Position numbers and translations under genes: made by a program. A DNA stretch of 64,000 bases from contig JAAYUI010000010.1 of NCBI GenBank assembly GCA_012517765.1, positions 104,558 through 168,557 of the forward strand, read 5' to 3'. Source of the stretch: Caldisericales bacterium (GTDB lineage Bacteria > Caldisericota > Caldisericia > JAAYUI01). How positions within the stretch are numbered: the first letter of the stretch is position 1; each line of letters starts with the position of its first letter. This document shows positions 44,624 through 52,611 of the stretch, piece by piece. Under the pieces are notes generated by a model. It was not told where the DNA came from. It was given only the letters and a program-made list of their open reading frames with translations, and searched no databases.

Positions 44624-45342
44624 ACGAAACTGGCAATTTTATAAGGGGACTCAGATGGCACATCGGCGATCTTGATGGCACCGCAGATAGAATCGCAAAC
44701 CTTCTAAATGACAACAAAATCAATCACATAATCACAACAAATATGGAGATTCTTTCCATGGCTTTCAAAAATAAAGAACTCCGGGAATTGTGTACAAATG
44801 CCGATATGCACATTCCGGATGGCATTGGCGCCGTAAGGTTGCTTAAAAAGCTTGGTTTTTCAAAAACACAAAGAATCCCTGGCATAGAGCTCTGCCTTGA
44901 GGCACTCAAAAAAATGCCCGAAGGAACAAAGATTTACCTGTTTGGGGCAAGGGAAGGTGTTGCCATAAAAGCCCTTGAAAAACTTTCTGCCAGGTTCCTC
45001 CAACTGACCTTTGCTGGTTGGCATGAGGGTTTCGGATATGAAGGCAACAAATTGGTGGAAGAGATAAACAATTCCGGGGCACAAGTTCTCCTTGTGGCCC
45101 TGGGCGTCCCAAAACAGGAACTGTGGATAGCAAAAAACAAGTGTAATCTAAATAATATTCGTGTTGCAATAGGGGTCGGCGGAAGCTTTGATGTCTGGGC
45201 CGGAGATGTAAACAGGGCACCCAGGTTTTTCCAGAAAACAAATCTGGAATGGGCCTGGCGCATTTTATCGCAACCTGCAAGATTGCCAAAGTTTTTGAAG
45301 ACCCTTGCCGGTTTTCTTCCGATCTATTTGAGGGCAAAATGA
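44620..45342 (+). CDS. WecG/TagA/CpsF family glycosyltransferase
   Basis: 240 aa from ATG 44620; the track's 44515 start is inside the NHL gene. Family motifs: ITTNMEILSMA, PDGIGAVRLLKKLG, GAREGVAIKALEKL and VALGVPKQELWI. It transfers N-acetylmannosaminuronic acid or ManNAc to lipid-linked sugars in known members. The donor here is not decided, but the WecB epimerase at 57640 would supply UDP-ManNAc. It overlaps csaB, a sugar pyruvyl transferase. Confidence 0.9.
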   Translation: MNETGNFIRGLRWHIGDLDGTADRIANLLNDNKINHIITTNMEILSMAFKNKELRELCTNADMHIPDGIGAVRLLKKLGFSKTQRIPGIELCLEALKKMPEGTKIYLFGAREGVAIKALEKLSARFLQLTFAGWHEGFGYEGNKLVEEINNSGAQVLLVALGVPKQELWIAKNKCNLNNIRVAIGVGGSFDVWAGDVNRAPRFFQKTNLEWAWRILSQPARLPKFLKTLAGFLPIYLRAK

Positions 45343-46406
45343 AGAAACTCACCCTCTGGGGCTATTATGGGTTTGGAAACGTTGGCGATGAGGCACTTCT
45401 TGATGTTTGCCTGAGTCTCATGAAAGATGTCAAAGTTGACCTCGTATGTGGGCCTATGCCATCGGTTAAAGTTTCAGAAAAGCTGTCCATTGTCCCGAGG
45501 AGCCCGGAAAATCTGTACAAATCAATAAAATCTTCTGATGGTTTTGTGCTTGGCGCCGGGGGCTTGATACACGAGAGAGCAAAACCACTCGGAACCTACT
45601 ATCATCTTTTGGGACCATTCATATCAAAGTATTCCAGAAAACCATACTGCGCCATTGGCCAGCAAATAGGCCCTTTCCAGAGGGATCTTACGAAAATGCT
45701 TGCAAAAAAAGCCCTTGAAAAGGCAAGATTTATAACTGTCAGGGACAATGCTTCACAAGTCGAAGCAAGCTTTCTTGGCCTGGAAACGACACTTTCTGCA
45801 GATCTGGCGTTCCTCCTGAATCCAGAGGACCCATCAGGTGAAATCAAAAAAACCATTGAATCCATGCCAAAACCAAGGATCATATTTGCGCCAGCTTCAT
45901 ACATGAAGGAAACCCCTTCTCCAGAATTCTGTGCAAAAGTCCTTGGAAAGATCATCTCATTAACCGGTGGCTCCTTAATAATAATCCCGTTTTTCCAGGG
46001 CAAAGATGACGAATTTGGCGAAAAAACAGAAGCGTTGTTGCCTCCAGGAAGGGTCTTGAGGCTCAAAAGCCCTGTTGACTGGAGGGACGCCTTCGGGGCA
46101 TTCAACCTGTGCGACTTCTCAGTTCCCATGAGGCTTCACTCTGTAATAGCTTCTTCACTTGCCTGTATTCCAGCCTTGCCCATGCCATACTTTCAGAAAG
46201 TCCGCTCAATATCCTCCGAGATAGGCTACAAAACCATGGTTGAGAAAAACGATCCGGACTGGGAACAAAAATGCTTGTCCTTCCTTTCTACAAGCCAGAA
46301 CATATGTCAGCAAACAGTTCTTCTTTCAAAAGAAATGAGAAAACGCGCCGAGATAACAGCAAAACTTATGGAGGATTTCATTGGGGGTCTGGAAAGAACT
46401 GCTTGA
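45339..46406 (+). CDS. csaB: Polysaccharide pyruvyl transferase CsaB
   Basis: 355 aa from ATG 45339; the track's start at 45249 is inside wecG. It opens KLTLWGYYGFGNVGDEALL, the CsaB pattern, with LGAGGLIHERA, AIGQQIGPFQ and MRLHSVIASSLACIPALPMPYFQKV near the end, as in the family. It adds pyruvyl ketals to surface polysaccharide, which anchors SLH-domain proteins in known cases. No SLH protein is in the window. The gene pair wecG-csaB is a known conserved arrangement. Confidence 0.9.
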   Translation: MKKLTLWGYYGFGNVGDEALLDVCLSLMKDVKVDLVCGPMPSVKVSEKLSIVPRSPENLYKSIKSSDGFVLGAGGLIHERAKPLGTYYHLLGPFISKYSRKPYCAIGQQIGPFQRDLTKMLAKKALEKARFITVRDNASQVEASFLGLETTLSADLAFLLNPEDPSGEIKKTIESMPKPRIIFAPASYMKETPSPEFCAKVLGKIISLTGGSLIIIPFFQGKDDEFGEKTEALLPPGRVLRLKSPVDWRDAFGAFNLCDFSVPMRLHSVIASSLACIPALPMPYFQKVRSISSEIGYKTMVEKNDPDWEQKCLSFLSTSQNICQQTVLLSKEMRKRAEITAKLMEDFIGGLERTA

Positions 46407-47016
46407 TTTTATATTCCCTCCATCATGTGTACTGTGCGGGGAAAATGGAACCCATCCACTATGTCACAGTTGCATGGAGAAAATAGAAATAGATCCCGTT
46501 TGTTCGACCAAAATGGGGCTGACGGTTACCAGTTTTTCAAAATATGAGGATACAACAAGGGCACTTCTGGCAAGGCTCAAATATGACTTTCAGGAACAAG
46601 TAGGGGTAATCATCGCAGACCTCATGACCCCATACCTGTCAACCCTCGCTCCAAGGATACTCATTCCGGTGCCATTGCATTTCATCAAGATACGCCAGAG
46701 AGGATTTAACCAGTCTGCGATCATTGCAAAAAGACTTTCAAAAAATCTCGGCTGGAAATATACCCCAAGGCTCATCATCAGGCAAAGGAACACAAAACCC
46801 CAGTTTGAGCTCGATGATGAAGAGCGACTAGCAAATGTAGAAAAAGCTTTTGCCAGATATCCTTTTGCAACCATACGTCCAGACCACCCATACATGCTTG
46901 TTGATGATATCGTCACCACCGGAGCAACACTGGCAAGCTGTGCAAAAACATTAAAAGAGTCAGGCGTAACAAGGATCGAAGGTCTTACTTTTGCCAGGGC
47001 AAGGAATGTAAACTAG
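46381..47016 (+). CDS. ComF family phosphoribosyltransferase-like protein
   Basis: 211 aa from TTG 46381 with GGAGG upstream, overlapping csaB by 26 bp. Zinc-ribbon-like N-terminus CVLCGENGTHPLCHSCMEK and PRPP motif MLVDDIVTTGATLASCAK; the middle has PVPLHFIKIRQRGFNQS. ComF is linked to DNA uptake in competent bacteria, but family members without competence genes nearby also occur. Function here unknown beyond the fold. Confidence 0.88.
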   Translation: MGVWKELLDFIFPPSCVLCGENGTHPLCHSCMEKIEIDPVCSTKMGLTVTSFSKYEDTTRALLARLKYDFQEQVGVIIADLMTPYLSTLAPRILIPVPLHFIKIRQRGFNQSAIIAKRLSKNLGWKYTPRLIIRQRNTKPQFELDDEERLANVEKAFARYPFATIRPDHPYMLVDDIVTTGATLASCAKTLKESGVTRIEGLTFARARNVN

Positions 47017-47072
47017 CAACCATTGAAACACGAGGAATTTGTGATAAATAAAACCGCCATGGAGGAAAAAAT

Positions 47073-47621
47073 ATGAAAAATTCATGGTTCGGTTTTCTGA
47101 CTCATCTGAGAAGCCTTATTACTGTATCAATTCTTGCTGCCCTTGCAATCGCCTCAAAGTTTGCAACCTTCTTTATTGGAGCAACAAAATTCGATCCAGC
47201 CGGTCCTGCAGTAATAATGATCGCTGGCATGATGTATGGGCCAATCGCTGGCGCAATTGTTGGAGGTTTAGCTGATTTTCTTGGTTTCCTTGTATACAAC
47301 CCTACCGGGTTCGCATGGAACCCGGTAGTGACGATTGGAAATATCTGTCTTGGTTTCTTTGCTGGGTTTTTTTATTGGATTTTTAAATATTTCTCCAAAC
47401 CAAAACAGATTACAGCATTACCAGTAATAATATCAGCTTTTGCTGGAAGGCTGATAGGATTTTTTGTCATAACATGGGGGCTTATTGCCACATACAAAAT
47501 GGACTTCTATGGAACCCTCATGGCAAGAATTCCCTCAGAACCATTTCTTATGGTCTGGTATATCGTGGTCACCCTGGCAATCATGCTCTGGGTAGAAAAA
47601 AACAAATGGAGCGAAGCATGA
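47073..47621 (+). CDS. ECF transporter S component, FolT-like
   Basis: 182 aa, about six membrane helices. TVSILAALAIASKFATFFIG and MIAGMMYGPIAGAIVGGLADFLGFLVYNPTGF are the S-component opening; YGTLMARIPSEPFLMV at the end resembles the folate group. Folate specificity is weaker than the family call. GGAGGAAAAAAT precedes ATG; a possible promoter is TTGAAA-N16-TAAATA in the 56 bp gap. It overlaps the HMA gene by 4 bp. Confidence 0.75.
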   Translation: MKNSWFGFLTHLRSLITVSILAALAIASKFATFFIGATKFDPAGPAVIMIAGMMYGPIAGAIVGGLADFLGFLVYNPTGFAWNPVVTIGNICLGFFAGFFYWIFKYFSKPKQITALPVIISAFAGRLIGFFVITWGLIATYKMDFYGTLMARIPSEPFLMVWYIVVTLAIMLWVEKNKWSEA

Positions 47622-47824
47622 CGGTAGACATCAAAAGTAAAAGTATAATGTGCAGTGGCTGTGCGCAAACCATCACCAAGGCCCTGATGGGTGTAATAGG
47701 GGTCAAGTCGGTTTCGGTTGATGTACCCAAAAAAACAGTCACCGTGGACTTTGACGAGAGAACAACCAGCGAGCTTGTGCTCAGGACTGTAATGATAGGT
47801 GCCGGCTACCCGCCAGACGCCTGA
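47618..47824 (+). CDS. Small heavy-metal-associated (HMA) domain protein
   Basis: 68 aa from ATG 47618, which overlaps the ECF stop; the track's start 47474 is inside the ECF gene. It is a single HMA domain, KSIMCSGCAQTITKALMGVIGVKSVSVD, with the metal-binding CxxC pair (MCSGC) and the following strand pattern VDVPKKTVTVDFDE. Such proteins carry copper or another soft metal. No P-type ATPase is near, and its coupling to a vitamin S component is unexpected. Confidence 0.85.
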   Translation: MTVDIKSKSIMCSGCAQTITKALMGVIGVKSVSVDVPKKTVTVDFDERTTSELVLRTVMIGAGYPPDA

Positions 47825-47831
47825 TCCGGGC

Positions 47832-48779
47832 CTAGTAAAGCAAGTAGAAGAGGCCGAGCATCAGTAAACCAAAAACTGCTGATGCCACCCAGAACACCAC
47901 CACCACTTTGATCTCTTTCCAGCCAGAAAGTTCAAAATGGTGGTGGATTGGACTCATCTTAAAAATTCTGATGCCCTTTTTTAGTGGAGATATGTACTTT
48001 GTATACTTGAAATAACCCACCTGGACCATTGAAGAAAGCGCCTCTATGATAAAAAAACCGGCACCAATGGCAAAAAACCAGATATGTCCTGAATAGATTG
48101 CAGAGACAACGAGCACTCCACCAATGGCATTTGAGCCAAAATTCCCCATCCATATCTTTGCAGGCTTGAGATTAACAAAGAGGAAACCCAAAAGGGCACC
48201 TGCAAGAGCAAGCGGAACAATTGTCGCTGTAGGCTGTGTCGCCCAGATGATAGGCGCGAGGCACAACAAAGTGATGGATGAAGCCCCTGCTGCAAGGCCA
48301 TCAAGACCATCTGCAAGATTGACCGCATTGACCCCGCCAACCATGATAAACAGGTAGAATGCGAAATTGAGCCAATTTGGGGCTGACTGTCCAAAGGCAC
48401 TTGGCAGGGTGCCCCAGTTCAAAACAAGGAACGGCAAGGCAAAAACTATTTGTAAGATTACAGTCCATCTTCCGGAAAGACCATAGGGCGAGTGACGGAA
48501 AACCTTGATGTAATCGTCTACAAAACCCACTAAACCATAAGCAAGCAAAGCATAAACTCCCCAAAAAACATCTTTTGTCTTTGCTGGCGAAATGGCAATG
48601 GCAAGCAATGTTGCCAAAATGAAAATAAAACCACCCATGGTTGGAGTCCCAGCTTTTGCATAATGTGTTTTTGGGCCTTCTTCCCTAACCTGCTGACCAG
48701 CTTTTAATTTGCGCATAAGCCAGACAACTGGCCAGGAAAAAACAAGCGAAAATATAAACGAGAAAATCAAAGATTCCAT
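47832..48779 (-). CDS. mraY: Phospho-N-acetylmuramoyl-pentapeptide transferase MraY, with an altered Asp motif
   Basis: 315 aa from ATG 48779 (GAGGTGAA); ten membrane helices expected. It makes lipid I at the membrane. Motifs: GTPTMGGF, FVDDYIKV (two metal Asp), NAVNLADGLDGLA, and the MraY-specific SPIHHHFELSGW. The usual MGDxGS motif is MGNFGS: the codon is AAT, Asn for the conserved Asp of the active site. The other residues are intact, so it may still work, or be less active. It lies away from the mur cluster, alone, with its own promoter. The paralogous WecA-like gene at 56685 retains MGDSG. Confidence 0.93.
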   Translation of the reverse strand: MESLIFSFIFSLVFSWPVVWLMRKLKAGQQVREEGPKTHYAKAGTPTMGGFIFILATLLAIAISPAKTKDVFWGVYALLAYGLVGFVDDYIKVFRHSPYGLSGRWTVILQIVFALPFLVLNWGTLPSAFGQSAPNWLNFAFYLFIMVGGVNAVNLADGLDGLAAGASSITLLCLAPIIWATQPTATIVPLALAGALLGFLFVNLKPAKIWMGNFGSNAIGGVLVVSAIYSGHIWFFAIGAGFFIIEALSSMVQVGYFKYTKYISPLKKGIRIFKMSPIHHHFELSGWKEIKVVVVFWVASAVFGLLMLGLFYLLY

Positions 48780-48801
48780 TTTCACCTCACAAATACAAGG
48801 C

Positions 48802-48829
48802 ATTATAACTTCCAGGTGTTTCGTGTAAA
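48802..48829 (-). promoter_or_regulatory. Promoter of mraY
   Basis: On the minus strand: TTTACA, 16 bp, TATAAT. It leads to the GAGGTGAA ribosome site about 20 bp further on. Confidence 0.7.
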
Positions 48830-48898
48830 GTGAGGGTAAGTTTTGTTTTTACCCAAATAGTTTTAGATTAGATTTGTGTTTATATCACAGGAGGAAAT

Positions 48899-50320
48899 AT
48901 GAGTGAAGAAGAAAAAAAAGAAACGCTGGGTTCCAAGCTGTTCTATAAAACCAAAAACGTTTGGGAAACCACAGAAGACCACGCTGAAATCATGAATTTT
49001 GCAAAACCATACAAAACTTTCCTTGATAAGTGCAAAACCGAAAGGGAAGCTGTGGCTTGGGCCGCAAAAAAGCTTGAGGATGCTGGTTTCAAAGCACCTG
49101 GCAATGGAGACAAAATCTTCATGGTCAACAGGGGCAAGGCAGTCATCGCCGCAAGGCTTGGCAAGAAGCCGATCAAAGAAGGTTTCAACATTGTGGTTTC
49201 ACACGTTGATGCACCAAGGCTGGACCTCAAGCAGGTACCGTTCTACGAAGATTCCGGGCATGCAATGCTCGACACCCACTACTACGGTGGAATAAAGAAA
49301 TACCAGTGGGCCAACATACCGCTTGCCATGCACGGCAGGATAATCAAGGCTGATGGCTCAAAGATTGATCTTGTCTGGGGTGAAGACGAGAATGAGGGAT
49401 CACTCCTGATTCCAGATATTCTCATCCACCTTGCACAGAAGCAGATGGAAGGGTCGGCCGCAAAGGCACTCACAGGTGAACAGATGAACGCTATAGCCGG
49501 AACGATCCCGATACCAGGCAAGGAATATGAGAAAGAGTCAGACAAGGTAAAACTGAATGTTCTCAAAATCCTCAACGACAAATATGGCATTACAGAGGCA
49601 GATTTTGTCTCGGCAGAGATCGAGCTTGTCCCATCAGAAAACTGCAGGGAGATTGGCATAGACAACTCCTGCATCATTGGCTACGGCCATGACGACAGGA
49701 TATGCTCCTATTCCGCACTCCAGGCTCTTCTTGACATGAAGGAGCAGCCAGAGCGTACTGCAATTGCATACCTCGTCGACAAGGAAGAGATCGGTTCCGA
49801 AGGTACAACCGGGGCAATCACAAAATTCCTCGAATACTTTATCGAAAAGATTGCCGGTTCATGTGATACAACAGAAATCATGCAGAATTCGTTCTGCATG
49901 TCAGGTGATGTAAATGCAGGGTATGATGTTAACTTCAAGGAAAATTTCGAAACGAAAAATGCCTCTTTTCTTGGCAAGGGCGTAACCATAACAAAATTCA
50001 CCGGCAGGGGTGGGAAAGGTGGAGCAAACGACGCATCAGCCGAATTCATGGGCGCGATAAGGAAGCTCCTCTCCGACAACAATGTTGTCTTCCAGACTGC
50101 AGAACTCGGCGCCGTTGACATCGGTGGTGGCGGGACTGTTGCAATGTACTTCGCGGCAAGAGGGATAGACACAATCGATGCTGGTCCGGCAGTCCTCGGA
50201 ATGCATGCACCAAAAGAAACCATAAGTAAGGCAGACCTCTTCAGCACCTACCAGGCGTACAAAATCTTCCTCGACAAATTCGCCGGGGAGTATGTAAAGA
50301 TAGCCAAAAACACCAACTGA
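48899..50320 (+). CDS. M18 family aminopeptidase
   Basis: 473 aa. Metal ligands and active site: SHVDAPRLDLKQ, GHDDRICSYS, VDKEEIGSEG, SGDVNAGYD and LGMHAPKE. The family removes N-terminal residues (Asp/Glu in DAP-type). GGAGGAAAT is an SD before ATG. The stop overlaps the dut start (TGATG). No clear promoter is seen in the 120 bp upstream beyond A+T-rich sequence and a short GGGTAA/TTACCC hairpin near 48834. Confidence 0.94.
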   Translation: MSEEEKKETLGSKLFYKTKNVWETTEDHAEIMNFAKPYKTFLDKCKTEREAVAWAAKKLEDAGFKAPGNGDKIFMVNRGKAVIAARLGKKPIKEGFNIVVSHVDAPRLDLKQVPFYEDSGHAMLDTHYYGGIKKYQWANIPLAMHGRIIKADGSKIDLVWGEDENEGSLLIPDILIHLAQKQMEGSAAKALTGEQMNAIAGTIPIPGKEYEKESDKVKLNVLKILNDKYGITEADFVSAEIELVPSENCREIGIDNSCIIGYGHDDRICSYSALQALLDMKEQPERTAIAYLVDKEEIGSEGTTGAITKFLEYFIEKIAGSCDTTEIMQNSFCMSGDVNAGYDVNFKENFETKNASFLGKGVTITKFTGRGGKGGANDASAEFMGAIRKLLSDNNVVFQTAELGAVDIGGGGTVAMYFAARGIDTIDAGPAVLGMHAPKETISKADLFSTYQAYKIFLDKFAGEYVKIAKNTN

Positions 50321-50739
50321 TGAAGATCAAAAAGCTCAGGCAGGACGCAATACTTCCTCAAAGAGCGCATGATACGGACGCAGGGCTCGACCTCACCACA
50401 CCGGATGAGGTCGAGCTTTTGCCTTTAGAGAGAAAGCTCGTCATGCTGGGATTTTCAATGTCCATCCCAAACGGAATGGTCGGCCTTGTTTGCCCGCGCT
50501 CCGGGCTTGCCGCCAAAAATGGCATAACCGTATTGAACGCACCAGGAATAGTTGATTCGGGTTACAGGGGAGAGGTTGGGGTCGTACTGATCAATCTTGG
50601 GAAAGATAAAATAACACTTCCAAAAGGCTCAAGGATTGCCCAGATGATGATTGTGTCATACAATGACACGCAACCGGTGTGGGCCGAAAACCTTGATGAA
50701 ACAGAAAGAGGGCAAGGCGGTTTCGGTTCAACTTCCTGA
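50320..50739 (+). CDS. dut: dUTP diphosphatase
   Basis: 139 aa trimeric dUTPase. All five motifs are visible: DTDAGLDLTTP, PRSGLAAKNGI, NAPGIVDSGYRGEVGVVL, GSRIAQMMI and the C-terminal RGQGGFGSTS, which closes over the active site. It lowers dUTP and supplies dUMP. It is coupled to the M18 gene by a 1 bp overlap. Confidence 0.97.
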   Translation: MKIKKLRQDAILPQRAHDTDAGLDLTTPDEVELLPLERKLVMLGFSMSIPNGMVGLVCPRSGLAAKNGITVLNAPGIVDSGYRGEVGVVLINLGKDKITLPKGSRIAQMMIVSYNDTQPVWAENLDETERGQGGFGSTS

Positions 50740-50750
50740 GGAGGAAGCAT

Positions 50751-51686
50751 TTGAACAATCAGCACCTTGAATTGTTTGCCAAACTAGATGGGGACTTTCA
50801 TGATTCATTCACGGAAGCTCTGTCTGCGGTATTAAATGCCAGCGGAATCAATATTAGCACAGGTTTTCTGGCTGGACTCGCAGGCACCGCATTCGCCCCT
50901 GCGTGTGATACTGGAGAAGACTGCACTGCATGGTGGATGGAACCTGATTGTATTGATCACAGGCTCGACTTCATCAAAGATGCAATTGATTTGGACATAA
51001 AAACTTTCAATCTGGGAAAAGGAATATGGCCAATTCCTGAAAAATTGCCTGAAGAAGCACTGTCACACATTGCAAACGAGAAGGCAGTTCTCCTGAAATC
51101 ATGGCCAGTGTGGCAAATTGCAGTCAATACAAATGGAAAAGCTGAAAAAATAGCATTTAAGGGGTTTGAAGGGCTTGATTGGTGTGAAAATTGTTTCAAA
51201 AATTGTTTTATTATTACAGCAAAAACAAAATCCTCCGATGAAAAATACATTGCGCTTGAAGCCATAAAACATGGCGCAAAGCTGGCTACTGGAGATTTTT
51301 CAATTGACAAAACCTGCTGGGGGACAACTCTCTATGACAAAGCAATAGAAAAACTGGAAGAAGAGTATTTTTGCCCTTCTTGCAAAGAAGAGAGCATTGG
51401 TTGCGCATACAGAACATTCAGAAGAATAGAAGGAACGATTTTTTACGGAAAATCTTTCGCCAACGAAATTAAAAAACTCGGCGCAATAAAAGATCAAATT
51501 TCAAATGAGCTGACAAACACTTTTGAAACCATGTCCAGGGTTGCAGAAAAATTGACAAGCAAGGGTTTTGGGGAGAGGTACGCTTCCAACAGTTTTGCAT
51601 CAGATTCAAAAATATCGCTCCTGGAGCTGAAAAAAGGTCAGGAGAAAATTGGTGAACTATGGACAAAAGCTGCTTTATCAATCTAA
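50751..51686 (+). CDS. Hypothetical protein, cysteine-rich in its centre
   Basis: 311 aa from TTG 50751 with GAGGAGGAAG upstream. I do not recognise it. It starts with a region that looks like a papain-like BtrH_N domain (HDSFTEALSAVLNASGINIS, then GLAGTAFAPACD), but that is a weak resemblance. The centre has cysteine-rich patches: WCENCFKNCF (about 145-154), then YFCPSCKEESIGC (about 204-216). The C-terminus is helical. It is soluble, with no signal peptide. It may be the last gene of the dut transcript; the next gene has its own promoter. The cysteines could bind metal, by inference. Confidence 0.6.
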   Translation: MNNQHLELFAKLDGDFHDSFTEALSAVLNASGINISTGFLAGLAGTAFAPACDTGEDCTAWWMEPDCIDHRLDFIKDAIDLDIKTFNLGKGIWPIPEKLPEEALSHIANEKAVLLKSWPVWQIAVNTNGKAEKIAFKGFEGLDWCENCFKNCFIITAKTKSSDEKYIALEAIKHGAKLATGDFSIDKTCWGTTLYDKAIEKLEEEYFCPSCKEESIGCAYRTFRRIEGTIFYGKSFANEIKKLGAIKDQISNELTNTFETMSRVAEKLTSKGFGERYASNSFASDSKISLLELKKGQEKIGELWTKAALSI

Positions 51687-51712
51687 GTACAGGGTGTATA
51701 AATTTTGACCCT

Positions 51713-51739
51713 TTGATTGTCATTTTTCTTTGCTAAAAT
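51713..51739 (+). promoter_or_regulatory. Putative promoter of the YdjC-type gene, with start codon directly downstream
   Basis: TTGATT, 15 bp, TAAAAT; the -35 is weak and the spacer short. The ATG at 51748 is 9 bp after the -10, with no SD. Confidence 0.4.
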
Positions 51740-51747
51740 AGCCTGCA

Positions 51748-52611
51748 ATGAAAAGCGTCCTGGTCACAGCCGATGATTTTGGATTCACAAAATCTGTTAC
51801 AGAAGGCATTCTGAAGGCACATGACGAAGGAATAGTTACCCACACAGGCCTGATGGTCAACATGCCAGACGCCCCAAGAGCGGTCGAACTTGCTAAATCA
51901 AGACCTTCGCTTTCTGTTGGGCTTCATTTCAATCTGACTCAGGGCAAACCTGTTTCAAATCCCGAACTTGTGCCTAGTCTCATTCGCGAAAATGGCGAAT
52001 TCAGGGGGCTTTCACTCTGGCATCCGCGAAGAGCCAACCCAAGGGACATCGAAACAGAGCTCAGGGCACAAATTGAAAAATTCCTGTCATTTGGTTTTGA
52101 AAAAATACATATCGATGGTCACCACTATGTTACTTTTATACCAAATGTCCTGAAGACTGTCATTAAATTGTCAAAGGAGTACCCGATAACATCAACAAGA
52201 ATGATTGACCCAGGAATGATCAAAAAGGGCGTAAAGAGAAAAATTATTGGTTTTTCGATACTTTGCCTTGGGCCAAAATTTGTTTTTGGTCTTGGGAGAT
52301 ACATCAAATTCTGGTTGAAAAAACTTGAAGAAGCAGGACTTGTCCATCCTGATGCCCTTGTTTCGTGGGAACTTTTCGGCGAGTCCGATTGTGAGGCATC
52401 GCTTTTAAAAAGTCTCGCAACACTTAATGAAGGCGTTACAGAAATTTTCGGGCATCCAGGTCTGGTTGATGAAGAACTCCTGAAAACATCAACATACACA
52501 GATATAAGGGAAAGGGAGCTTACAGCTTTCACGTCAGCAAGGGTAAAAAATGCCATCATGCAATCAGATACCAAACTCATAAATGCTTTTTGTCTGGGAG
52601 GCCGCCTATGA
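51748..52611 (+). CDS. YdjC/ChbG-type carbohydrate deacetylase
   Basis: 287 aa. Metal Asp and His are in TADDFGFTKSV and VGLHFNLTQGKPV; IHIDGHHYVT and EIFGHPGLVDEEL complete the site. The family removes acetyl groups from N-acetylated sugar polymers or lipid-linked glycans. Its position between a hypothetical gene and PilM does not fix the substrate. No SD precedes the ATG. It overlaps pilM by 4 bp. Confidence 0.9.
   Translation: MKSVLVTADDFGFTKSVTEGILKAHDEGIVTHTGLMVNMPDAPRAVELAKSRPSLSVGLHFNLTQGKPVSNPELVPSLIRENGEFRGLSLWHPRRANPRDIETELRAQIEKFLSFGFEKIHIDGHHYVTFIPNVLKTVIKLSKEYPITSTRMIDPGMIKKGVKRKIIGFSILCLGPKFVFGLGRYIKFWLKKLEEAGLVHPDALVSWELFGESDCEASLLKSLATLNEGVTEIFGHPGLVDEELLKTSTYTDIRERELTAFTSARVKNAIMQSDTKLINAFCLGGRL

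Noticed and set aside
48834-48855. GGGTAA/TTACCC hairpin upstream of the M18 gene as a riboswitch or terminator
   Set aside because: Only six base pairs, no T tract, and no pairing with the SD; too weak to call.
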